A stretch of DNA of 37,196 bases from NCBI GenBank assembly GCA_017857195.1, contig JAFMDM010000004.1:1-37196 (forward strand), given 5' to 3'. Position numbers and translations under genes: made by a program. Origin of the DNA: Methanobacteriota archaeon (lineage in GTDB: Archaea; Thermoproteota; Thermoprotei_A; Sulfolobales; Sulfolobaceae). The notes under the pieces were generated by a model that saw only the letters and a program-made list of their open reading frames with translations, did not search any database and was not told the DNA's origin. This document shows, one piece after another, positions 8,426-14,671 of this stretch. The stretch's first letter is position 1. Every line of letters starts with the position of its first letter.

Positions 8426-8726
8426 GTTTTTTGCTTCATCGTGCCCCCTTACGTCCGTTTCTATGCGAATAGGGGCCTTCACAGGCTTAACGGGGAATAA
8501 TAGGCCTGAAGATATGGAGTTGCTCATAGGAACTGGTGAACTACCCTGCCCTCACGGACAGGGCTTCCTGTTTTGTTATCCAACCTTGTCTAGCGGTAGA
8601 GAGTGAAGATCCACAGACATAACGGACCGTCCCAGCCCTGAAGGAATTGGATTCGAGGTTTGAGTCTGTGTCGCTCTTACTGGCCGTTAGTGGAGCAGAG
8701 GCATACTTCATGAATCCTCGTTTCAA
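8414..8726 (-). pseudogene. tnpB C-terminal remnant (IS200/IS605 family), frameshifted
   Basis: On the minus strand an open stretch reads LKRGFMKYASAPL, then RAGTVRYVCGSS, then KQEALSVRAG before a stop. The RAGxxRxYxCG...QEAxxVRxG pattern is what the extreme C-terminus of TnpB proteins looks like. No zinc finger or RuvC motif precedes it, so most of the gene is gone. One base out of frame, the reading continues as SSPVPMSNSISSG and PVKAPIRIETDVRGHDEAKN to a stop, suggesting a 1-bp indel at the TAG. The DNA for the tail folds into CCCTG...CAGGG, in the place of the omega-RNA hairpin of TnpB systems. Assignment is by motif memory only. Confidence 0.45.
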
Positions 8727-8769
8727 TCCCGGTGACGCTTACCTCGTCCATGAGTGTCATTAATATGAC

Positions 8770-8920
8770 GTCTCAGAACTCATATTTAAATGAGGGGACT
8801 ATCCATTCCTACCCTTGAAGAAGGGGTCTTCAGCCCCTCAACCCCCAGAAGATAAAGTGGAGGTTACTTCATGGATCCTCGCTTCAGCCTAAGCGATACT
8901 TCCCCATTTATAAGTGTTAG
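8770..8920 (-). pseudogene. Second diverged tnpB-tail-like fragment
   Basis: The minus strand reads LRLKRGSMK and then a stop, echoing SPGLKRGFMK in the neighbouring remnant. At the DNA level TTCATGGATCCTCGCTTCA matches TTCATGAATCCTCGTTTCA about 160 bp away. A GGGG-TCTTCAG-CCCC hairpin sits within it. It is probably the decayed end of a second, related element rather than a gene. Confidence 0.35.
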
Positions 8921-9089
8921 CAGATTGTTGATATATACACTAAAAACAATATAAAAGGGAACTATCTGCCTCTCATCCTGCTAAGGCCTTCTATTCTATT
9001 AACTAATAAAGACAAGAAGTTAGTGAGCTATCCATCTCTTAATGGAAGGAATGCGACCTCTCAAACTACTTAGCTAATAAGGTATTACA

Positions 9090-9722
9090 CTATTTGACGA
9101 CAACGTAAGGAGTGGAGACGCTAAGGGAAGCCACAACAACTACCCACATTCCGCTCTCGGCATGGGTATCTATTCCGCAACATAACCAATAATAGCCTTG
9201 CTGGATACTACTGTAAACTCCGTTTGCTGACTGTCCACTCATTAATCCGTTGTATTGATAGTTACTCATATTTGCACCAAGTTGGAATAGTATCTTGCCA
9301 TTTTGTCCTATGTCCGCGTTATTTGGGGATACAGTATTATTTAACACCAAATTAAGATTATGAGGTAGGGACTGTTGATTAATGAATGTAATATTGAGGT
9401 TAGAGCCGACAGGGACATATATTATCATACTTCCGTCACTGGTGCCATTTAAATTGAAAGGATTTTGAATTGATTGAGCCACTAGAACTATTTGCACAGT
9501 GTCGGTTGACTTAGAGAAAGGTAATGGTCTTCCTGGGAGAGTTGAAGTGGTATTGGTTGTCGTGGTGTTTGATGTCGTAGGCGGCTTTGTTGTCGTAGTG
9601 TTTGGAGTAATAGTCGTACTGGAGTGTTTACCCGCGGTAAGAGCTATATAGCCACCTACTGCAGCTACAACCACTATAACTATTATAATTGCAACGATAA
9701 TGTATGTTGAAATCGCCCTCAT
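9090..9722 (-). CDS. soxE: Sulfocyanin, membrane-anchored blue copper protein
   Basis: Sulfocyanins carry electrons between membrane respiratory complexes on the outer face of the cell. After one N-terminal membrane anchor (YIIVAIIIVIVVVAAVGGY) comes a Thr/Asn/Pro-rich, probably glycosylated linker, then a cupredoxin domain. Copper ligands are visible: H127 in LPHNLNL and the C-x4-H-x4-M cluster C188, H193, M198 (CGIDTHAESGM), numbered on the ORF-track start. I moved the start 18 nt downstream to the ATG of MRAISTYI, because TTTAATAAAC lies about 25 nt before it (leaderless) and only about 7 nt before the longer start. It is not in a soxEFGHIM-type cluster here. Confidence 0.93.
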   Translation of the reverse strand: MRAISTYIIVAIIIVIVVVAAVGGYIALTAGKHSSTTITPNTTTTKPPTTSNTTTTNTTSTLPGRPLPFSKSTDTVQIVLVAQSIQNPFNLNGTSDGSMIIYVPVGSNLNITFINQQSLPHNLNLVLNNTVSPNNADIGQNGKILFQLGANMSNYQYNGLMSGQSANGVYSSIQQGYYWLCCGIDTHAESGMWVVVVASLSVSTPYVVVK

Positions 9723-9741
9723 AGAGAGCGATATTACCATA

Positions 9742-9751
9742 GTTTATTAAA
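9742..9751 (-). promoter_or_regulatory. TATA box of the sulfocyanin gene
   Basis: TTTAATAAAC on the minus strand is centred about 25 nt before the proposed ATG. It also shows that sulfocyanin has its own promoter although the 8-TM gene upstream runs in the same direction. Confidence 0.55.
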
Positions 9752-9772
9752 CATTTTGCCAAATTTCTCTTT

Positions 9773-10576
9773 CTAAAGAGAGTTACCTCTTGTATATTTG
9801 CTTTCAAATACTATGGCAATATCGGTTATGGCAGATATTATGAAACCCGATAGCATTAATTGCCAGGTTTGAAGCGCCAGTCCTGCGTACAGCATTCCAC
9901 CTATTGAGGCCATTCCAACCCCTAATAGATTTATGATTGTCATTATAAAGAACATCTTACCTTTAGAGATGGAGATCAACGATAATGCTAACGCTGAGAA
10001 AAAGGTTAGGGCACCTAGGATTACGTGGATGAAAAGCGGAATAGGATATCCCTGTAATGACCCGACTACAGGAGAGACCTTAAGGCCTAATCCTCCAGTT
10101 ACGAGTGAAAGAACCAATGATGCTAAGGCAAGAGGGAAAATCAACTGTTCACTTCTGTAGCGTAATGCATACCTAGTTATACCGTAGAGAGTTGACGTAA
10201 CTGCAGATACGAAGCCTGCCAGCATAAGGAATGTTAAAGGTAAATTGAATTGCTCAAAGGAAAGCCTCTGTACAAGGAAAAACATTCCCCCAACTCCTGC
10301 TGACGCCACTGAGCCTAAGTTCAAACCGGCTGCAATTGTTAACTTTTTGTCTCCTACAGCAGACGATAGTGCTAAGAAAAGGAGCGAACCAACTGCCGCC
10401 AGGCCCCCAAGGGCCATGTGGAGGTAAATGAATGGGCTAAAGGCGGACTTTGGGGTCTCATAGGGGATCACGTAAACGGTGGAGTAGACCCCTAGTAGAC
10501 CAATTAAGGCGTAAAGTCCGAGCATAATTCCAAGGAGGACTCCTATGATATTCCTTATGCTAGTTGCCATAAGCAT
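9773..10576 (-). CDS. 8-helix membrane protein with duplicated halves, candidate haem/electron carrier
   Basis: I do not recognise a named family. The 267-aa protein has about eight hydrophobic segments in two similar 4-helix halves. YLHMALGGL (H53) mirrors FIHVILGAL (H184), NLGSVASAGVGGMFF mirrors NLLGVGMASIGGMLY, and LMLAGFVSAVT mirrors LMLSGFIISAI. A conserved-position histidine at the start of helix 2 of each half could ligate haem or quinone; this is inference. It lies 50 bp upstream of sulfocyanin on the same strand, so a role in the same electron-transfer step is plausible. The start ATG follows GGAGGG, and TTTTTAAAAG lies just upstream. A second in-frame ATG 6 nt on is an alternative. 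Confidence 0.7.
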   Translation of the reverse strand: MLMATSIRNIIGVLLGIMLGLYALIGLLGVYSTVYVIPYETPKSAFSPFIYLHMALGGLAAVGSLLFLALSSAVGDKKLTIAAGLNLGSVASAGVGGMFFLVQRLSFEQFNLPLTFLMLAGFVSAVTSTLYGITRYALRYRSEQLIFPLALASLVLSLVTGGLGLKVSPVVGSLQGYPIPLFIHVILGALTFFSALALSLISISKGKMFFIMTIINLLGVGMASIGGMLYAGLALQTWQLMLSGFIISAITDIAIVFESKYTRGNSL

Positions 10577-10628
10577 AAACCCTCCTAGGACCTTTTAAAA
10601 ATTGGGATAGAGAAATCGTTCATAACTC

Positions 10629-10688
10629 TAGTCAGGATTGGGAAACGTTCCTCACCCCTTCGGGCAAACCGTCACTTCATCATCCGCC
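10629..10688 (-). ncRNA. Probable C/D box sRNA (2'-O-methylation guide)
   Basis: On the minus strand the order is box C ATGATGA, a 13-nt guide, D'-like CCGA, a 5-nt spacer, C'-like TGAGGA, a second 13-nt guide and box D CTGA. Box order, spacing and the 60-nt size match archaeal double-guide sRNAs; the D' box is non-canonical. Guides are AGTGACGGTTTGC (upstream of D') and ACGTTTCCCAATC (upstream of D). Targets would carry the complements GCAAACCGTCACT and GATTGGGAAACGT; I could not place them. An AT-rich box, GAATTAAATTG on this strand, lies about 25 nt upstream of the predicted 5' end. It is antisense to the 5' part of the plus-strand ORF in the track. Confidence 0.6.
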
Positions 10689-10766
10689 GTGGCTTTAAAC
10701 TCCCTCAATTTAATTCTTGTCGTGCTCAGTTGGTTAGTGGGATCGAAGTTCACGTCCTGGGAACTT

Positions 10767-11156
10767 ATGGAAGATATCTTTGCTGATTACTTAAATGCAG
10801 CCCTTTATACTGATGAAATGGACGTAATTCAGATAGTGAGGGTCGGGGAATTTGACGATTTTCACACTCAATACTCCGTACTTCTAAGTCCCTCCTACCT
10901 TACGAAACTTAAAGTGAGATTTATTAAGATGGCTAAGTATGTGGCATTTCCCACGTTTAACGAAGAATTTTATCTTAAATTGGTTCAGCTAAATGGTGTT
11001 AGAGGAAGGGCATTCTATGACAATGATGGATTTAGATCGGGCTGGATAGTTTATGATTGTAAAAGATGTAAAGAGGCCCAACGAAAGCATATCGATATAG
11101 CATTAAGAGGGGATAGATTACAGTTACACCTAGAGGTAATGAATTCCCGCCATTAA
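10767..11156 (+). CDS. Hypothetical protein, 129 aa
   Basis: I do not recognise the family. From MEDIFADYLN onward the protein is an ordinary soluble, mixed alpha/beta sequence ending FRSGWIVYDCKRCKEAQRKH, with a CxxC pair near the C-terminus but no second pair for zinc. I chose this ATG rather than the track start 129 nt upstream, because the extra 43 codons overlap the C/D box sRNA on the opposite strand and read like non-coding sequence (low-complexity Ser/Val/Leu). It is followed directly by the phosphotransferase gene, whose GGTGAGG ribosome-binding site abuts this stop codon, so the two form an operon. Confidence 0.65.
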   Translation: MEDIFADYLNAALYTDEMDVIQIVRVGEFDDFHTQYSVLLSPSYLTKLKVRFIKMAKYVAFPTFNEEFYLKLVQLNGVRGRAFYDNDGFRSGWIVYDCKRCKEAQRKHIDIALRGDRLQLHLEVMNSRH

Positions 11157-11166
11157 GGTGAGGCTT

Positions 11167-11739
11167 ATGTTTGAAAATCTTAGGGGATTTAGTAAGAGAT
11201 TGATTACCCCAATGGCTAGAGGCCTGTTGGCAGTTGGCCTTTCTGCAGACGCCGTCACATCATTGGGTTTGATTCTTTCCTTCATTTATTTGGTATTTAT
11301 AATGCTACACTCTCTTCCTTTAGCCATTTTCTTCATGATCGCATCTGCAGTTATGGACGCCTTAGATGGCGAAGTGGCTAGATTGAAGGGGATGAGCGGA
11401 CCTCGAGGAGCCTTCCTTGACTCTACCCTCGACAGGGTAGAAGATTTAGTTTATCTCATTGGTCTCCTGCTCCTCGGTTACTCGTCTGTAGCAGTAACAA
11501 TCGCTGTTGGAGGATCCCTAATAACGTCCTACATAAGGGCAAAGGCAGAATCCCTCGGTCAGACCATGAGGGGTAGAGGAATATTGGAGAGAGGTGATAG
11601 ATTAATCATCATTTTCATAATATTGATCTTGACTCCCTTTGAGCATATAGTGGCCTCCTACCTTATAGACGTCTTCGCCCTCCTGACAGTAATTACCTTT
11701 GTACAAAGGATTTTTATCGGATATAGGTCCATAAGATAG
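11167..11739 (+). CDS. CDP-alcohol phosphotransferase, probable archaetidylinositol phosphate synthase
   Basis: The enzyme transfers a phosphoalcohol onto CDP-archaeol in the membrane. The family signature D-G-x2-A-R-x8-G-x3-D-x3-D is complete: DGEVAR, then GAFLDSTLD. About six membrane helices are present over 190 residues. Crenarchaeal relatives make archaetidylinositol phosphate from inositol 1-phosphate; the headgroup here is inferred. GGTGAGG lies 4 nt before the ATG, which favours MFENLRGF over the GTG 9 nt upstream in the track. It is in an operon with the hypothetical genes on both sides; the next gene starts 3 nt after its stop. Confidence 0.82.
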   Translation: MFENLRGFSKRLITPMARGLLAVGLSADAVTSLGLILSFIYLVFIMLHSLPLAIFFMIASAVMDALDGEVARLKGMSGPRGAFLDSTLDRVEDLVYLIGLLLLGYSSVAVTIAVGGSLITSYIRAKAESLGQTMRGRGILERGDRLIIIFIILILTPFEHIVASYLIDVFALLTVITFVQRIFIGYRSIR

Positions 11740-11742
11740 ATC

Positions 11743-12108
11743 ATGGAGGATAAATTAATTGCCGCTCTTAAGTCCATGGGTATGGATGTAAGCGATTGGG
11801 TCCAGGTATCCGAAAGACCTGGAAAGGAACCGTTCGCCAAGGAAGCTGAATATAAGGCCAATGGATATTGGGGAAAAATCCATCTTAGAAATACAGGGGA
11901 ACTTTACATCCTGGTAATCACCAAAGCTGTCAAGAACTGGAAGGAAAGTGTATCTAAGTTAGGGCTTAAGGGAAAGGTGGTGGATGCAGTGGGCGGGATA
12001 CTTTGGCTTAAGGAGAGCCTTGAGACCTTGAATGACGACCTTCAGATCCTCTCCTCATTCTTTGAGAAAAATAGTACTGAAGGGGGTTCTCAGTCCCACA
12101 GTCATTGA
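11743..12108 (+). CDS. Hypothetical protein, 121 aa
   Basis: I do not recognise it. The sequence is a small soluble alpha/beta domain (GKIHLRNTGELYILVITKAV, then helical KNWKESVSKLG) with a Ser/His-rich tail, SQSHSH. There is no signal or membrane helix. It follows the phosphotransferase gene by 3 bp, so it is co-transcribed. Its last 101 bp overlap the 3' end of convergent priL, which is unusually long for this compact genome; both frames look genuine upstream of the overlap. Confidence 0.65.
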   Translation: MEDKLIAALKSMGMDVSDWVQVSERPGKEPFAKEAEYKANGYWGKIHLRNTGELYILVITKAVKNWKESVSKLGLKGKVVDAVGGILWLKESLETLNDDLQILSSFFEKNSTEGGSQSHSH

Positions 12109-12901
12109 CACAGAGGCCTAGCTCCTTCATCCTTTTACATGAGTAAATGATATATCTACCACTTCCGATTTTGGTCTGTAGCTCGCTGTAAGCTCTTAGA
12201 ACACGTTCAGCCTCACTCCATAAGTTTACGTTAGCCAAAAATGTTCCGAGGGCTGAGGCCTCAATTTCGTTAAGCTGATCTTTACTATTCACCTCTATGA
12301 TGCATGGAGGAAATCTCTCGTTCTTGGAAATTGAATGAATCGATGATCCACCCATCTCCTTTCTAATATCGTTAATTAGGCTTGAAATCCGTTCCCTAAT
12401 TAAATGTTCGATTAGTTTGCTTGCAACCGGCTGATCCAGCCTCACAACACCCTTTCTAACTTGTAGGGACCTCAAGGATAATAGCTCATCCCTGAATTTT
12501 GACGTCTCTGTAAGATATGGGATGAGTTGAACCAGAATTACGTCAAATTCTGCGTTGTTCCTTTTCTCATGACTCAATTCGGCCTCTAATCCCAATCCCC
12601 TCATTAATTGGATCAGTTCCTCCGAGGACTTAATGGCGGATACAAACATAGATACCTCCTTTGGTAATATCTCATTTCTCAGCTGATCATCATCTACGCC
12701 CGCCAACAAAATCAGGAATGCGAGGAATGTCCTTTCAGGATATCTATAGTTGGTGTAAGGAATGCTTTCCCCCCTAAGTCTCCTCTCCACCTGCTCCTTA
12801 AGTTCCCCAGTTAGTAGTTCTCCAGGTGAGATACCTAGCTCCTCTAACACCTTTCTCCAATCCATTAGGAAGGGAAATTTAGACCTCAGGGGGAACTCCA
12901 C
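12008..12901 (-). CDS. priL: DNA primase large subunit PriL
   Basis: With PriS it forms the archaeal/eukaryotic-type primase that starts Okazaki fragments. The N-terminal helical domain is followed by a C-terminal iron-sulfur domain whose four expected cysteines are visible at C200 (FPPC), C255 (YSCKRM), C264 and C268 (LCVNDCG). The length of 297 aa is slightly short of typical. The start is GTG, about 26 nt from CTTATTAAAAG, so it is leaderless and shares its promoter core with metG. The basic tail after NPLQYYF lies in the part overlapping the convergent hypothetical gene. PriS is not in this window. Confidence 0.88.
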   Translation of the reverse strand: MEFPLRSKFPFLMDWRKVLEELGISPGELLTGELKEQVERRLRGESIPYTNYRYPERTFLAFLILLAGVDDDQLRNEILPKEVSMFVSAIKSSEELIQLMRGLGLEAELSHEKRNNAEFDVILVQLIPYLTETSKFRDELLSLRSLQVRKGVVRLDQPVASKLIEHLIRERISSLINDIRKEMGGSSIHSISKNERFPPCIIEVNSKDQLNEIEASALGTFLANVNLWSEAERVLRAYSELQTKIGSGRYIIYSCKRMKELGLCVNDCGTENPLQYYFSQRMRRGSEGRHSRSQGSP

Positions 12902-12922
12902 ATAAGATCTATGGGTACAAGA

Positions 12923-12933
12923 CTTTTAATAAG
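12923..12933. promoter_or_regulatory. Shared TATA core of priL and metG
   Basis: CTTTTAATAAG is centred about 27 bp from the priL GTG on one side and about 27 bp from the metG ATG on the other. Both genes would be leaderless from a single core. Confidence 0.55.
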
Positions 12934-12954
12934 CAGAGAGGGGGACACCATGAG

Positions 12955-14664
12955 ATGAAGATCCTAGTAGCCTCAGCCTGGCCTTACGTAAACGCCGTAC
13001 CACACCTAGGAACTCTCATAGGGTCACATCTATCCGCTGACGTCTTCGCCAGGTATGCCCGTCTAAAGTATGGAAAGGAAAATGTCCTCTTTGTAAGTGG
13101 AAGCGACGAGCATGGTACCCCGATAGAGATAGAGGCCATAAAAAGGAAGACGCTACCCAAGCAGTTGACCGATCAGGCTCACGAATATGACGCTCATCTG
13201 TTCAATGAATGGGAGATTAGTTTCGATAATTATTCGAGGACAGAGTCCCCTACGCATAAGCAATTTGTCAAGGAATTCCTGCTGGGGCTGTCTAGTTATC
13301 TAGAAGTAAGGGAGGACGACATACCGTTCTGTGAAAAGGACAAGATGTATCTACCAGATAGATTCGTGGAGGGAACATGCCCATATTGCGGATTTGAAGG
13401 CGCCAGGGGAGATCAGTGCGATAATTGCGGAAGACTTCTGAACCCGAGGCTCCTTAAGGATCCTAAGTGCAGCATATGCTCTTCAGTACCCACCTGGAGG
13501 AAGACCAAACATTGGTTCTTTAACTTAACCAGATTACAGGACGCCGTCAAGAGTTGGTTGGAGTACTCCGACTTACCAAAGAATGTCAAGTCAACTGCCC
13601 TAAGTTGGTTGAATGAGGGGCTAAGGCCAAGAAGTCTTACGAGGGACAACTCTTGGGGAATCCCGGCACCTTTTCCTGGAGCCGAGGAAAAGACAATCTA
13701 CGTTTGGTTCGAGGCACTTCTCGGCTATATTTCAGCCTCCATAGACTATTTTAACCGTATAGGGCGGCCGAACGCGTGGAGGGAATTTTGGTTCGGTAAC
13801 GAAGTTCGAAGCTACTACTTCATGGGTAAGGACAATATTCCCTTTCACGCGATAATTTTACCAGCCATGCTAATAGCATCGAACCAGAATTACGCTCTAC
13901 CTTACATGATCGCTGCATCAGAGTATCTGCTCTACGAAGGGCAGAAGTTCAGTAAGAGCAGGAGAGTTGGAGTTTGGATAGACGAGGCCCTTGAGCTTAT
14001 GGAAGTTGAGTATTGGAGATACATTTTAGTTAGGCTCAGGCCCGAGGAGAGAGACACCAACTTCACCTGGAGGGAAGCCATTAGGATCATTAACACCGAA
14101 CTTAACGACGATATCGGTAATTATGTAAATCGTGTCCTCTCTCTTATAAGACGAGGTTTCTCCTCAAGAGTACCCGGCATCGTTAACTTAAACCCTACGG
14201 ACAAAGAATTCCTTGAGAAGACCAAAGGGCTCATCAAGGAAGCGGAACTTAGATATGAGGAGGCCAGAATTAAGGCCGCTTCTGAGGCAATAGTGATGTT
14301 AGCTAGGGAAGGAAATCTATATCTCAATCAGACCGCTCCCTGGGACGCCTTATCTAAAGGACGAATTAATGAGGCAGCCACCACACTAACATTGTCTGTA
14401 AACATTATACGAAGTCTAGCCATTCTCCTCCACCCTGTCATGCCTAATCATATGGACAGGCTTTACGCCATGCTGAACCTAGGGAAAGTGGAAGATGACA
14501 AATGGGACTCTGTTGGTGACCTTACGATGGGGGAGGGCCATATTATCGGAGATTTCAGACCACTGTTCTCCAAGTTACCTGAAGATTTCGAGAAGGGAAT
14601 AAAGGAGAAGCTAGCTGGTATGTCAAAAAAGCTTAATGAATCTAGACCTCCTCTCCTAAGATGA
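12955..14664 (+). CDS. metG: Methionyl-tRNA synthetase
   Basis: This class I synthetase charges initiator and elongator tRNA-Met. The Rossmann start [19 protein letters not shown] contains the HIGH-like HLG. The connective-peptide zinc knuckles are CPYCG, CDNCG and CSIC. The KMSKS loop reads KFSKS near residue 332, followed by the helical anticodon-binding domain. At 569 aa it lacks the C-terminal EMAP-type tRNA-binding domain, as usual for crenarchaea. The ATG is at leaderless distance from the core shared with priL; another ATG 5 nt upstream is out of frame. Confidence 0.97.
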   Translation: MKILVASAWPYVNAVPHLGTLIGSHLSADVFARYARLKYGKENVLFVSGSDEHGTPIEIEAIKRKTLPKQLTDQAHEYDAHLFNEWEISFDNYSRTESPTHKQFVKEFLLGLSSYLEVREDDIPFCEKDKMYLPDRFVEGTCPYCGFEGARGDQCDNCGRLLNPRLLKDPKCSICSSVPTWRKTKHWFFNLTRLQDAVKSWLEYSDLPKNVKSTALSWLNEGLRPRSLTRDNSWGIPAPFPGAEEKTIYVWFEALLGYISASIDYFNRIGRPNAWREFWFGNEVRSYYFMGKDNIPFHAIILPAMLIASNQNYALPYMIAASEYLLYEGQKFSKSRRVGVWIDEALELMEVEYWRYILVRLRPEERDTNFTWREAIRIINTELNDDIGNYVNRVLSLIRRGFSSRVPGIVNLNPTDKEFLEKTKGLIKEAELRYEEARIKAASEAIVMLAREGNLYLNQTAPWDALSKGRINEAATTLTLSVNIIRSLAILLHPVMPNHMDRLYAMLNLGKVEDDKWDSVGDLTMGEGHIIGDFRPLFSKLPEDFEKGIKEKLAGMSKKLNESRPPLLR

Positions 14665-14671
14665 AAAAGAC

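Larger units (their letters stand above)
8266..9089. other. Gene-free stretch with decayed insertion-sequence DNA
   Basis: No intact gene lies between the permease and sulfocyanin. The left part is TA-rich with an inverted repeat. The centre holds hairpins and broken tnpB-like frames on the minus strand, and the right part holds a second diverged copy of the same short coding segment. The last 170 bp before the sulfocyanin stop show nothing recognisable. Confidence 0.6.

Noticed and set aside
8409-8606. 65-aa plus-strand ORF in the insertion-sequence remnant.
   Set aside because: Runs antisense to the tnpB-like tail, spans two hairpins and has no protein character.
10638-10766. First 43 codons of the 172-aa track ORF.
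   Set aside because: Overlap the C/D box sRNA and are low-complexity; a later ATG starts a normal protein sequence.
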